Of a DNA stretch of 64,000 nt, positions 1-13,004 are shown in pieces. The notes under the pieces were generated by a model that had not been told where the DNA came from, ran no database searches, and was given only the letters and a program-made list of their open reading frames with translations. The stretch lies in the NCBI GenBank assembly GCA_905250125.1, contig CAJNOL010000119.1, positions 124,001-188,000 of the forward strand, read 5' to 3'. Source of the stretch: Rotaria sordida. Its lineage: Eukaryota; Rotifera; Eurotatoria; Philodinida; Philodinidae. A program made the position numbers and the translations under genes. Numbering within the stretch: position 1 is the stretch's first letter; each line of letters opens with the position of its first letter.

Positions 1-524
1 AGTAAAGAACGCATTAAATAAGTATCAAGCAAAAATGTGATAATAATAATAATAATAATAATAATCGACGCAAAATCTGACTCATATCTTTACAAGAAAC
101 ATACTTTTTTCTTTTTCAGCCTTATTAACGACGAAGTAATAAACCAAATGTATTGTTTCAAGAATTTGGTCGAAAAATGATTATTAAATAATCTTTATAA
201 TCTTCAAGGCAAGATACAATGTTTTAGTATTTTGATCACACTATCGATATATATTCATCGAATACGAAAGACGTATTCTGTTTTATTGTTGTTCAAACAA
301 TCAAGTTTTACATCTGAATTAATCTGATTTACAATCCAGAAAAAGAAAACACACGAAAGACAAACCTATTTAAAAAAAACACAAAAATCATCTCGCATAG
401 AACCATTTATTAGCACGAAAGAAAATATCTACCTAAACGATATATATATATATATCACATCCTTTTTTTTTATGCAATGAAATTCACGCAAATAAATTTT
501 TGAAAGAACTATACAATGTTTATT
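1..524. other. Intergenic, no gene seen
   Basis: I see no coding sequence here. It contains an AAT trinucleotide microsatellite (about 41-64) and a short TA run near 443-456. The last bases before 525 probably belong to the 3' UTR of the minus-strand gene that follows. Confidence 0.5.
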
Positions 525-1502
525 TTATTTTGTAAACTGTTCTTGAGAATTAATTGATGATGATGACGTTTGAGAATTTAGATTAGCTAAAATTGAACGA
601 AGTTGTTGCCATGTTTGTTCATTTAATTGACGAGCAAGTGAACCTAAAAATAATTCTTGATCACTTGTAGTTGGTGGTGTTGATACTGGAAGTGTAGAAA
701 GAGAAGTAGGATAAGAAGATGTTAATGGTAAAATATTAGATGATTTGATTCCTGTCTTTTTAATAATTTCAACTCGATTATTAACAGTTGAATTTATTGA
801 TGATTCCATTTGTTTTCGTTGTTTTGGTATTTCACTATCCCATCGTGTTTGTAAACCATAAATCGGTAATTTCATTTGATAATCATTAAGAATTAATCGA
901 ACACAATGATTTTGTATATTAGCAACATCACGTGTTGCAGCTAATGCTATTTCATCAAAATCTTCAATACCATCATGATCAGCATCAAAACCAGCACGTG
1001 TAAATGGTAAACTTTGTGAACTAACTATTTTTTTCATTGTCCATGTTGGTGAAATATTTATATGATTTGTTTCATTATTACTATTATTATTATTATCATT
1101 ATCGTCATCTTCATCATCATCGGATTCATCAATTGGTTGTTTCATACGACGTTTTTCATAATTTTGTCGTCGACGATATTTAACATAAAGTAATAATATA
1201 CGACGATATACACGACGAACATCACCAGCTAATATAGATTCACCTTGTTTTGATATTTGATTAAAATAATGTGATATGAGACGTTTTAATGATTTTAAAG
1301 TATCAACAAGTTGATTTAATTTAAGTAAATTATGTAAAGCAACTGGATTTGGACCAGATTTAAGATAATTAATATTATTTATTGAACGTGAAGATCCTGG
1401 CGGAGAAAATCGTGTACGACCACTATTAGATAATGCAAGCTTTTTACGATTATAGCGATGTGATGATGATGATGATGATGACGATGGTGAAGTACTGTTC
1501 AT
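525..1502 (-). CDS. Unrecognised Ser/Asn-rich basic protein, 325 aa
   Basis: This is one uninterrupted minus-strand frame of 325 codons, an ATG at 1502 to a TAA at 525. I do not recognise the family. The N-terminus carries a run of eight serines. Residues about 50-120 are helical and strongly basic (VRRVYRRILLLYVKYRRRQ), as expected of a nucleic-acid or histone-like contact surface. They are followed by an acidic DDDEDDDND stretch and an Asn tract. A DADHDGIEDFDEIA stretch near residue 175 resembles a calcium-loop consensus in isolation, but no second loop is visible. A CAG acceptor-like site lies just upstream of the start, so a noncoding 5' exon is possible. Codon use matches the neighbouring genes and the frame is long and biased, so I think it is a real gene. 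Its function is unknown. Confidence 0.65.
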   Translation of the reverse strand: MNSTSPSSSSSSSSHRYNRKKLALSNSGRTRFSPPGSSRSINNINYLKSGPNPVALHNLLKLNQLVDTLKSLKRLISHYFNQISKQGESILAGDVRRVYRRILLLYVKYRRRQNYEKRRMKQPIDESDDDEDDDNDNNNNSNNETNHINISPTWTMKKIVSSQSLPFTRAGFDADHDGIEDFDEIALAATRDVANIQNHCVRLILNDYQMKLPIYGLQTRWDSEIPKQRKQMESSINSTVNNRVEIIKKTGIKSSNILPLTSSYPTSLSTLPVSTPPTTSDQELFLGSLARQLNEQTWQQLRSILANLNSQTSSSSINSQEQFTK

Positions 1503-3082
1503 ACTGCCTAAAGATAAAGAAAGACAAGCGATCTGGAAACAAACAAATAAAATAAATAGAATATCTAAACAAATAAATTAATCTAAATGAGTAATTATAT
1601 AAGAATAAAATTATCGGTTTTTTTTTCTTTATTGAAAATCTATGAAAAAAGATGTTCATTAAATTGATACTATCTATTTAATTAACATAATATTAAATAA
1701 TTGATTTGATTTTTTTTTTATCAATATCAACAAAAAATAGAACATTAGAGAAACATATTTCTCATGATGAATAAAACAATAAACTAAATAAAATAGCAAT
1801 GAATACTTTTGAATTAGTTCAATTTATAGAAATATTTTTGTTTCTGATTATAGGTGATTCGACGACAATGTTCTTTCATATTCAATTCTTTTGTAATCAT
1901 GTATATTTTGAAGATGTGATCTACCTTTCATTAATTCATAGACTGAAGTAGTTGTAAGTAAAAATACAATGAAACCTTGTACACAAACACGAGTTCAAAT
2001 CCTAAAAAAACAAATCATTCTGTGTAATGTGTTATCATTTTTTGTTTTGAATTGTGATTAATAAATAATGTTCGCGCCAGAACTAAACAGTGACGAATAT
2101 ATTCTTAATACGTCGATAACAGCAATAGTTAGTGATCTACAATTTTCAGCAATTGAAAGTGAAGAACTCCGGACGTCGTTTTGTCTGATATAAGATAAAA
2201 CAAAATTATTTTTAAAACCTATTATTTTAATAAAATATTCAAAAAAATATATGAAAGCAGAGTTTCGTTTCAAAGACACTGGGATAAAAAATTAGAAAAT
2301 TTTCTAAAAATCAACAGAATTCTATATTACTTGACCAAATAGATAGGCTATTTTGTTTGGTCAAGCTTGAGATATGAGAAGATAATCACCTAAATCGTTT
2401 CTTGAATTATAGATCTGAAGTCTATCTATTTGAGGTACATGTCAAAATCAAAATTATATCGAAACGGAACACCATTTTCATGCATTTTGTTCCATGTTTT
2501 ATAGTATTCAGATAAAAAGATGTTCGACGTTCTTTCCTTTGAATTGCTGAAACCCGATCTCAGGTCACTAGCTGTTGCTGTTGTCAATTTATTGAACTTG
2601 CACCTATCTCTCTCTCTCTAATTCTGACGTGAACATTAGATATTGATTTGTTTCGTAATCAATAATAACTGCATGTGCAATTAAACCGAATTCTATCATA
2701 CCTTGAATAAAAAAATTAAATATTTATATTTTCATATATAAAAAAAAAACAGAAAAGGAAACCAATTGGTACCACATGATTTTGTTTAACTTTGCGCCAA
2801 AATTTCAATTCAATTAGTTGAATATCCTCATAAGTATTATTATTCTGATTATTATTTATCATCAAATTCTCTTTTAAATAAGATATATCTATCTAAAATA
2901 AATGTTAGCATGATTGATACAGCGCGGATGATACATTGGATATATATATATTTATATTTATGTCATCTTTTAGTTAAAAGCATTAATGAAAGAAACAAAG
3001 AAAGCACATGTACATGCATATCCATAAATAAAGATTTATGCTTGATTTTTAAAAGAAACGAAAAAAAAAATTACAAAAATAA
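1503..3082. other. Intergenic with small hairpins
   Basis: No gene is supported. It holds a perfect 10-bp stem (2330-2339 pairs with 2356-2365, 16-nt loop), a short AAAATTTT palindrome around 2290-2308, and CT-rich and AT-rich simple sequence. Weak ORFs here have no protein-like composition. Confidence 0.5.
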
Positions 3083-4592
3083 TTAAGCAATATTTTGTAA
3101 CAGATGATTGACAACAAGATCTTTATTTCCATGATGTTGATCAAGTAAATCAATTATAATACGACGATCAATTGTAGGAAACATTTCTTCAATTGTTCGT
3201 ATATCTTCAAGTGAATATGGTGGTGGTGGCGGTTTTGGCACAGCTGATGGCGAATGTTCTGCTATTGGTTGTTGTTGTTGTTGTTGTTCAGTCATCATAG
3301 CTGATTGGTTTGGTAACGAAGATGCAGTTTGACCACTCGGTATATTTGTATTTCCATCAGGGCTCGTAACAGGTGTATCAGTTGAACTTGCCATTCCAGG
3401 TTGATTTGTTGCACGCATTGACTATAAATATAACAAAAATAAGAAAAAAAAACAATACTAAGAATGAGAAATTGATGAAAATTTATTCAGAACAAAAACA
3501 AATTGACTAAAAACAATATTGAAATACGCACAAAATCATTCTGATGCTGATCATTTAGATCATGTATTATCTGATCATTTCTTGGCTATATTAATAATAA
3601 TAAATATTATTATTATTTTGAATAAAAATAAATTTAATGAAAATTTTATATTTAAAAAATATCTCTTAATTTTTATTAGAAAAATATTTACCATAAAACT
3701 CATAATAATAAGAATTTCTCCTTGCATTTCATTTGCATTTGGTTGTCTTCCCATTAATGGATACCAGCTTTGACGTGTTTCACCTTCCATTACTTCATGT
3801 GGTACCACTATTTCACATTCACCAATAAAACTATCTTCAGTAAAATTACGCTATAATATCAAGAGAGAATAAATCATAAAAAAATTCATATATCCGATAT
3901 AAATAAATTTACTTGATCATATACTTCTAAATGTATTCGATCCATTCCTTTGAATAAATTACTAAATAAACAAAAAAGAAAAGTTAATAAAAGAAAAACA
4001 AACAAACATAGAATCATTGAAATCAATTTTTTACATGCGATATGAAGCTTTCCATTGAGGATTTTTTCCACCACCAGTTGCTGTTGGTGTATCATATGCT
4101 ACATGACCAATTCGAAAACTAACATATGGATCCATTTTAATCAAACCTAATAGACCGGAATTTTTGACTAATTTTGCCTAAATAAATAAAAATAAAATTT
4201 TTTTCATTATTAAATAAAAAATCAGAATAAATTAATACTTCAGCAATTGTTAATGTAAAATAGCCAAGAAAATTTGGATTTTGAAAAAGTTGTTGTTGTT
4301 GAAATTGTATAGGTGAATAACCTTGTCTCATTCCTTGTCCTGTTGGATTATAGATTTGTGTTTGTGTAAATTGTATACGAAGAAAATCTTCTGGAAGATC
4401 ACCAAGCAAAACCTAAAATTAAATATGACTTTTATTTATTTTAGATAAATAAAGAAATAATTGACATACTCGTGATCTATATTCGTTAAATTTAGGTACC
4501 ACATTATTATTAATAGAAGAAGTAGCTAGATAATTTGAAGAAGTTACTCCGGCAGATGCAGTATAATTTGAAGAAGCAGTAGCTGAAGCCAT
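3083..4592 (-). CDS. TOLLIP: Toll-interacting protein (C2 + CUE adaptor)
   Basis: Seven exons read as complement: 4470-4592, 4239-4412, 4035-4177, 3913-3961, 3692-3850, 3532-3585, 3083-3421 (346 aa; human TOLLIP is 274). The first conserved block is LLGDLPEDFLRI, matching the family's ELPQDFLRI (Tom1-binding region). A C2 domain follows (about residues 75-190: KMDPYVSFRIGHVAYDTPTA, then GKNPQW, DRIHLEVYDQ and SWYPLMGR). The protein ends in a ubiquitin-binding CUE domain (YSLEDIRTIEEMFPTIDRRI to NHLLQ). The linker is longer than in vertebrates and carries Gln and Pro runs. TOLLIP is an endosomal adaptor linking ubiquitinated cargo and Tom1 to phosphoinositide membranes, and it dampens IL-1R/TLR signalling in vertebrates. 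The 54-nt sixth exon uses a GTGCGT donor, chosen because it alone keeps the frame into the CUE exon. The gene is divergent from IK/RED, 456 bp away. Confidence 0.95.
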
Positions 4593-5048
4593 GTTTTTTA
4601 ATGTTTTTTGATAATCAATGTACCTTTATGAGAAAGAAAAACATAAAAATATGAATGATTCATTTTGACTTACTTTCTTATTTAATGAATAATCGAAGAA
4701 AATATTAAAATAAATATAAATATATCTTTATCAATACGAAAATGTTCACAAGTAATAGACTAGATGAATTATATATAAAAATGATGACGAAAAAAAAAAT
4801 AATAAAAGATTTATCTCTATAGATGTCGCATGTAAAAATAATATTTCGAAATTGTTATAAAAGTTATTGAAAATTTTTTAAAGAAAAATATAAATTCTTA
4901 GTTAAAAGAAATATCTTTTTTTTTCGTTTATTTTTTGATAAATGTTTAGATTGGCTTGCGAAATCAACCATTCATCGTTGTTGTTTTCATGCCAACTAAC
5001 TTATGTTCATATTTAGAAATTCATTCAACTAATTGATTTGATTCAATA
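4593..5048. promoter_or_regulatory. Shared divergent promoter region TOLLIP / IK
   Basis: This 456-bp AT-rich space lies between the two start codons of genes transcribed outward in opposite directions. No TATA box is convincing. Any shared-promoter function is inferred from layout only. Confidence 0.45.
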
Positions 5049-7920
5049 ATGCCCGAAAGTAAGTCGTTGATATTTTTAAAGAAATTTTCTTCAACTTTAG
5101 TTTTATTTTCAAAGACGAACATTATTCAAATCCGATGGCTCCGGCCAATTATCGGCCACATGATGATGTTGAAACAGGTGGAGGGTAAGTTTTATTTAAT
5201 TCAAAATTTGTCAAATTAATTTTCTTATTTGTAGTCATCCATTAACAAATGATGATTTTCGAAGATTATTAATGACACCAGCTGCACCTGGTTCAACAAC
5301 AACACAACGTTATCATGGTTCATCAACATCGACTTCTCAACAAAAAGCTTCTAGTAGTCATAAGTTTGTATTTTATTTTATTTTATTTTTTTGTTTTCGA
5401 TAAACAAATTGTTAATTTTATATCAATAGAGGTGAAGGTGGTAGTGAAGCAAGTGATAAACGTAAAAAAAAGAAACAATATTATGCTAAAGTTATACGTG
5501 AAGAAAAAGCTCGTGAAGAAGAACGAGCTAAAAAATATCGTGATCGTGCACGTGAACGACGAGAAGTAGTAGCAAATGACGATCAATTGGGTATAGATTT
5601 AACTACAAATCCTAATCAACAAGCAACAACAACTGGAAATTATAAGTCTGTAGCACCTGATGCTAAAGGAAATTTTGATGCTGCTGCAAGAAGAAAACAA
5701 TTAATTGAAGAATCAAAATTTTTGGGTGGAGATTTAGAACATACACATTTAGTCAAAGGTTTAGATTATGCTTTATTACAAAAAGTATTTGAATATATAT
5801 ATATTCTTTTTTAAAATTATTTTCATATATATATTTTTTTTTAAATTTTAGGTACGAGCTGAAATTGGACAAGACGATGTTGATAATGATCAAACAGCTT
5901 TAAATAAAGATGAACATATTTTTGTCAAATCATCAACTAGAATGTAAATATATAATAGTTTAAAATCTAGAGAAATAGATTTCTTTTTTTTTTCTATGTC
6001 ATATATACTTTCGAACGTTGATTTTCTTTTATATCTAATTCTTCTTACAATCAATTGTAAATCATACGATGCTTTACATGGAAAACGAATGGATGCAAAT
6101 TGAAATAAGATTATTAAAGATACGAGACATTCGAATTAAAAACAAAAATTGAAGACTATTCTTCGAGTTTTTAGCTATTTATAATAATATTTTTCCGTCA
6201 AAAACAAAAAAATTTTGATGGTAGTGCTTATTTGATAGATTTTGCATATAGGGTTTTGCGATTTATATGATATGAAAAGAAATTTTTTTTAAGGAAGAAC
6301 AAACTGATTTTCAGCGATAGAAATTAAGAAATTAGTTTGTTCTAAATGTAAAGATAAGATTTACACGTTTCCATGTTTTTTTGTTTTTTTAGTACACCAA
6401 TCGGTTCTGGTACAAATATTGAAAAGAAAAAAAATTTATCAAATGAAACTACAACTACAACTCCTGCAACACCATTAACACCTGAAGAAGAAGAAGAACA
6501 AAGATTAGGCATAAAATCTTCTATGGCTAAAAATATATTTCGAATTTTATTTCGTCCTCCACCACGTCGTATTAATGAATTATTTTTACCACATCGTATG
6601 GCATATATTATTGATTTAGAAAATCTTAATGGACAACAAGATGATGATAATGAAAAAAATACACATCCACTTGATGATATACCAACAACATTAATAAGAT
6701 CAAAAGCTGATTGTCCAAATGCAGAAGTATATATTAAATCATTTTTATTTTTAAGAAAAAAAAAAAAAAGAACCTTCATATTTATCTTTAGACAACAACT
6801 ACAATGAGTAATAATGATATTGTTATAAATAAATTAACTCAAATTCTTTCATATTTACGTCATTCAAAACGTGATTTAAAACGACAAAAAAAGAAAGGTA
6901 CTGGAATATTTACTGGACTTGAATCAGAAATAAATATTAAACCAACACATGATTCAATTAATACCATAACGAAAAAAGCTAAAGATATTAGTATGTATGA
7001 TGATATTGGTGATTATATTCCAGATGCAAAACGACGTTCAATAATAAATGAACGTGAAAAAAATCAATATGAAAATGATACAAGAAAGAAGACTTATTTT
7101 CATAATGATTCAAAATCTGTAAATATTCTTTATTTTTAATTATTATAATCTATATTAATATTTATTTAGAATGATCGAAAATCAAATATTGATGATATTG
7201 ATCAAAGTAATACAAATAATACTGAAGTAGTGAAAAATTTTATACGTAATGTTCATCATAAATATAATGTTAAAAATGTATGTTATGATTGTTTGTTTTT
7301 ATTTTAATTAAATATTTTCGTTTTTGTTTTTTTGATATAAAAGGATGATGAACGAACTAGTTCATCAAATTCAAATAAAAAAGGTAAAAGTGGTTTTCAA
7401 TTAAAATTTAGTGATGATTCATATGCTGAATGTTATCCTGGGTAAAAAAAAGAAAATTATTCTGTTTGCTTTTCTTTTATTTCTTTTTTTTTTTTGTTTT
7501 GAATAGAACAATGGCTGAAGAAGATGTTAATATTGATTCTGATGATGAACCAGATTTTGATAAAATGGATATGGGTTCTAAAAAAGGTCCTGTTGGTCGA
7601 TGGGATTTTGATACAGCAGAAGAATATTCAGATTATATGGGTCAAAAAGAAGCAATGCCAAAAGCAGCATTTCAATATGGTGTTAAAATGAATGATGGAC
7701 GTAAAACACGACGTGGTGTAGGACCAAAAGATGAAAAACAAAAATTAGAACGTGAATGGCAACAAATATCAAAAATTATTGAAAGTAAACGAAAAGGTGG
7801 TGATCCAACTGGTAGTAATTCGTAAGTTTTATGTTGTAGAAGATGATTATTTATTTGATTGTATTTTTTTTTTACTTTAGACCTGATCTATCGGCTAGTA
7901 AACGAGCAAAAATATCTTAA
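5049..7920 (+). CDS. IK: Protein RED (IK), spliceosomal B-complex factor
   Basis: Eleven exons: 5049-5058, 5115-5184, 5235-5363, 5430-5784, 5852-5943, 6393-6726, 6792-7118, 7170-7277, 7344-7441, 7507-7821, 7881-7920 (625 aa; human IK is 557). Diagnostic RED_N blocks are LTNDDFRRLLMTPAAP, then KKKKQYYAKVIREEKAREEE, KYRDRARERR, ESKFLGGDLEHTHLVKGLDY, NELFLPHRMAYIIDL, PTTLIRSKADCP and NDIVINKLTQILSYLR. The RED_C end has SYAECYPGTMAE, KKGPVGRWDFDTAEEYSDYM and KAAFQYGVKM. Vertebrate RED carries long RE/RD dipeptide repeats; here they are nearly absent and replaced by an Asn/Asp-rich spacer. RED with SMU1 activates the spliceosomal B complex in the nucleus. The first exon is only 10 coding bases, and its split codon is completed by exon 2. 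Intron 5 (about 450 nt) is the only long one. Confidence 0.96.
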
Positions 7921-8690
7921 TAAATATTTTTTTTTGTATATTGTTTGAAAATGTTTTTGTGTGCTTATTTCATCTAAATATATACCGTCTGAACGTCGTA
8001 TAGTTTAAGTTTCGTTTAATGTTTTATCCATAAAAAACGATTATTAAGCTTTTTTTTTTTCTTTCATTGTGTTTGCATTTAATGATGGTATGGACATTCA
8101 ATTGAACTAAAATTTTATTTTTACAGTAAATAGTAACGATTGATCTGAGGAAAATTTGTATTATTATTCTCAATTGTTGGTTATCAAGTGGTAAACTATC
8201 GAATTCCATGGGTTGTTACTGGTTTTTTTTTTAAATTTAGTTGGTAGCAAATTTTTATGTCTTCAATTAACATTGTATTAGTTTTGAACGAGAATTCTAT
8301 TTTATCCTATGAATACATTCAATCGATTTCTAATCATTTTGTTTTACACATTGAAAAACTATTGAGAACATTTCTTTGATTATATTTGATTATTCGAAAT
8401 AGTTGATCATTTTAGATCTTTGCTCTAGATTGCAAGATACATCGTTTCTTTCATTTGAAATTTGATGTCATCCATCTGTCTTATCAACTTTTTAATAATG
8501 GATTGCTTATACTTTGAGAAAAATCGAAAATAAAAAATACTATAATTCTTGTTAAATTAATCCATATTAAATTTGATTTTATTTTTTAACCAAAAGCAAG
8601 TAGCACCTAACAATAGCAACGAAATATTAAATAAAATAATTCAATTAAATTTTTGTTCACTTCAATATTAAATCGAGATTAAGAAATTAT
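7921..8690. other. Convergent intergenic, two 3' UTRs
   Basis: This space separates the ends of IK (+) and the SLC35-like gene (-). It is AT-rich with no protein-like frame, and presumably holds the two 3' UTRs. Confidence 0.5.
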
Positions 8691-10641
8691 TTAGATAGAT
8701 AAACGTTTTTGTCGTGTGATTAAAATTGGTGGCGTTTGTAAATTATTATCGTCTTCATTTGTATTCATTATTTGTGTTGCTTTAATTGTCAATTTATCTT
8801 TAGGCTTTCCTACTAATAACACTTCAATACAAATTATCAAAACAGCTACCAAGACCAATATACAACCTAATTAAAATTGAAAAAAAAAAGATAAATCCGT
8901 ATTTGAATAATAAATACTAAATAATAAAAAACAAAACTCTACCACAAATAGCGAGTAAATCACTTTTAATATGTGTGAATATATTTTGTAAGATTAACGC
9001 AAGTATAATATCTGTTGAATAGATTATTGTTACTATTGAAGAACGTTCACGTTTAATAGCTTTTTGATTAGCAATAAAAACAAAAATTGATGCTAATGCA
9101 AGTGCAATACCAACAAATAATCTCCAATCATGAGGAAATGATCGTCGATCATTTATAACAAAATGAGTAATATATACAAGAATACTTGATATAACTAATG
9201 CTGATAATGCTGACCAAAAACATAAAACAGTATTATGTAATTGTTGAGTATTAAAATAAATTTTATTTATTATTGATGCAATACTATAAAGAATTGCCGT
9301 ACAAAGAGCAAAACTAATACCAATAATAGAATTCCATGATGATGAATATGGAGTCCAAGAAGTTTTATCATCAGTTAAATTAAATAATGAAGATAATGAT
9401 ATTCCAAATATATTTGGTCGAATAAATAGTATGATAGCAATAATCATCAAAATACAACCAATAATACGTGATATAGTAATACGTCCATGAAGAAGAAATA
9501 TTGAAAGAATTATAGTAAACATGACTTGAGTTTGTCGAATAGCCGAAAGATTAGGTAATATTATATAATAATAAGCAAGAAATGAAGTAAGTGTACCAAT
9601 ACCAATTAATAAAGCACGACAAATCAATGCAATTGGATGTCCATTTGATTCTAATAGATTATAGTCTTTATAGAAAGCATAGATACCAAATGCTATTACT
9701 TGAACAAACATTTGTAGAAAAAAACCAAAAATAAGATCAATTTCACAAAATTTAGTTAGAAATAAAATAAGACTAAAAGCATAAGTTGCAAGAAATGCCC
9801 AAGTTAAACCTGAAAGATGATCAAGAAAAGTACGATGTTCCGGTTGATTAATTCGGATAGTTGTTGATACTTGAGAAGGAAAACGAGTTCGTTCAGAAAA
9901 ATGTGATACGGTCGATAAACGTTGACCACGTGCTCCAATTGAACCACGTGCTGCAATTGAACGACGTGCTGCAGCACCAAGTGATTTAGCTTCTCTTAGT
10001 GTTAAATCTTCATATAATAGTCTTTCAGTATCATTCAATATACCCTCATCAAATTGAGTTGCTCGACGTTTTATAGCTGAATCTGCTTCTTGCTACAATA
10101 CAAAAATAATTGAATATTTAAGCAATTTTTCATATTTATATTTCACCGATTCTTTTACAACTTCTTGTGGACTAGATAATGAATTTGTTGGTTTAAGTAA
10201 ATATTTTAGTTCATCAAGCATTTGAAGCGTTTGTTGTGATTGACGAGGAGTGGTTATTGGTGATGAGACGGAATTGATGTCTTGTACTGAAGCATCATTA
10301 GATGACTCTAGATGTATAGTTGATTCTGGCTGGATAATAACTTCTTTATCTGTTGGAAAATTTGGAAATGCTGGTGTAACAGTTAAATCATTATTATTCG
10401 ATAATGAATCAATAGTAATTGTCTGCGTATTATCAAGATTTTCCGATGGAACGAGTTTAATACAGACATCAGCATTTGAATCTTGACAAGAATCGTTGGT
10501 TGATGTTGTATGAAATTCCTTCTTTTTTTTTTTGTTTTAGAAAAAAAAAGAGAGAAGGAAAAATATTTATAGGGCAAAGTATTAACTATTTTTCTCTACA
10601 CATACTTTATCTAATGGATTTGTGATCATTGAAGAATTCAT
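8691..10641 (-). CDS. SLC35/EamA-type (DMT) multi-pass transporter
   Basis: Four exons (complement): 10606-10641, 10147-10518, 8943-10092, 8691-8866, giving 577 aa. Residues 1 to about 190 are hydrophilic, Ser/Thr/Asn-rich and cytosolic in character. About ten hydrophobic segments follow, for example TWAFLATYAFSLILFL, LLIGIGTLTSFLAYYYIIL, IIGCILMIIAIILFI, SALSALVISSILVYI and LFVGIALALASIFVFI. This is the DMT/EamA fold arranged as two five-helix halves. The block NLSAIRQTQVMFTIILSIFL before helix 4, and the repeat-half KRERSSIVTIIYSTDIILAL, resemble SLC35G/TMEM20-like proteins, but I would not assign a member. The substrate is unknown; family members move nucleotide-sugars or organic solutes across Golgi/ER or plasma membrane. 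The C-terminal tail is short and basic. The long N-terminal extension is unusual for SLC35 proteins (typically 320-400 aa). Confidence 0.85.
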
Positions 10642-13004
10642 TTGTTGTTCAAATTAATTCGTAGAAAACAAATATGAAAACATATTTTTTTGTCAGGTAA
10701 TCGATCAGTTACAAAATACTACTTGTTTATTTAAAAATATATTCGTCGCAATAATAATTTTCTTTTTCAGGTTAATAGTCTCTTATTGTGTACATATCGC
10801 TCGAATGCATCATATATATTTTATGATCATAGGACACGCTCATGCGTTACTTTTCATCCATTACGATTATCATATACAATCAGAAAGTAAAAGCGAATAC
10901 GTATTAACGATAATAGTATTGCTATTGGTGAAGTCAAATTCACCTGTGTGGTTTCTAACGAAATCACATGTTTGAGCAAAAAATAGAGAAAAAGAATGCA
11001 TCGATAGTTAATTATGCGTAGAAATATAACAGAGACGAATGATGATTATTATTAACTTTAGTTATTAATTGCATCACTACCTTGATAAACAATCGTCGTA
11101 ATAAATTATGTATGATCGCTTTTTCTATCATAAGAAGAATAATATTGACATATTTGGAATATCTTTGAAAGCAAACTTATTAGAATCAAAAAAGAACAAG
11201 AATGAATTGAGTCTGTTATATTCAAGATAAATTCAAATGATTTTATTTGAATGACACATTATTTTTGAAGTTTTATTCAATATTTCCGCGGAGACATTCA
11301 GGAAATCTTTATTTTCATAATGATATTTATTTTGTTTGTAATAATGTTTTATTAGTAATATGATGCATTAAATATCGTTCTATTTATTTTAAAAATATTT
11401 CTATCATAATAGGAAAAAAAATCAAGCTATGTAGAATCAAACTCTGTCAATAAGATAATCGTAATTATAAATTTTACTATGATTACAATTTAATTTTAGA
11501 TCAAAGTAACACTACTTTATGCTTAGTTCATCCGGTTTTTTTTTTTTTTTAATCTTCTATGTTATTTTTTTGCATTCTATGTTGAAATGAGATTAGTCGT
11601 TCATAACAAATAATGAATACTAAGAATATATAGAATTAAAAATAATCTTTCCAGGCTTTTTACATAGTTTTCATGTTTGCTTAATTTCAATTTAAAATTT
11701 GCATCTATATCTTTAGTCATTAACTAGTAGTAATACCATAAAATAATTGAATGAGAATTTATTATTTAGTATCAATATGAAATGAACCGATTCAGAAGAA
11801 TCCATTCTTATATTAATATATATATGTTAATAAAATATTATTTATATATCATACCATAATGTTTTTTTTTTACAATGAATAACGATGAATACCTGGTTAA
11901 GAGCTAAATTTAGCTATTATGATTTGATAGTTAAATGTAGAATGTAAAAGCATTGAAAACTCAGATCTTTTTTGGTCATCGATTTCGTGTTCAACTTTAT
12001 TGTTGTACTGTATACATACGTGATATATTACACTGTATTGATCAAAATTTAGAAAAATAGTTTTCGTTCAGGGTTTACAAGGATTTCTAATTTTTGACAT
12101 TTAACAATTCTACCGTCGATTACATGTCACACAGAAATTTGTATGGCATATTTCGTTCTAGATTTGATTTGTTCAACCGTGATTTTTGTTTGCTCAAATT
12201 ACTTTCTGCCCTTAATCAATAATTTCATAGCGAAATTGGTATTGTGAGTAAAAAAAAAAAAAACCTTTCAATTCATTATTCAAATTGATTTCATCTACAC
12301 CAATTAATTATCAATTTAAATAATTAATAATTCTCTGAAATTTCTATTATAAAATTTATTGATAATTTATAAGCAACCCATGTTGTTTTATTTTTATATT
12401 TTTTTCTATTAGTTTTTCTTTCAATTGGAAAACTATGTCAATTTGAGTGCATTTATTATGGAATGGCAACACTAAGTAAAATGGTCTATTTTAATTATGT
12501 AGTCTTAATATATCAAATTATCATGACAAGAAAACGCCCTTTTTTCTCTCTTCTAGCATTTTTTTTCTTTTACAACGACATTAAAGAACCACCAATGATG
12601 ATGATGATGATGACGACGACGATAATATTCAGAACAATTTTTGTCCTTCTTTTCTCATTTTTCTGTCAAACTTTCCTTTCTCACACTCAGTAGAAGGACA
12701 ACTGCACTCACATCTATTCATTCTTCTTTTCTCCGTTAGTGAGGACAAATATATTTATATAAAAATATATATATATATATATTCGGTTCTGTTCGTTTCT
12801 CTCTCTCGGCCGACTAACAACACGTATAAAATTCTGCACTCGATTCGCAACAGGCTCGATGCAGGAAATAAGGAAAGAAATGGAGGGCAACGAGGGAGAA
12901 TTCTTTTTCCTTCAATCAGAATTCTTGTTGCCGTCAGTAGAACAAGTAACAAGCAACTAAAAAGAACGCGAACAACAAGCTGAAAATAGAAGAATAAAAA
13001 CAAA
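10642..13004. other. Long divergent intergenic region
   Basis: These 2.36 kb lie between two outward-facing genes. The proximal part (about 12,700-13,000) is CT-rich with a TA run at 12,769-12,783, and looks like the 5' UTR and promoter of the gene at 13,005. There is a GAT microsatellite near 12,596-12,614. I find no gene, and the short ORF at 12.46-12.69 kb is low-complexity. Confidence 0.45.

Noticed and set aside
6342..6779. 145-codon minus-strand frame opposite IK exon 6
   Set aside because: Antisense shadow of a conserved RED exon on the plus strand.
12463..12693. 76-codon plus-strand frame upstream of the 13-kb gene
   Set aside because: It is Phe/Met-rich translation of T-rich and ATG-repeat DNA, typical of simple sequence rather than protein.
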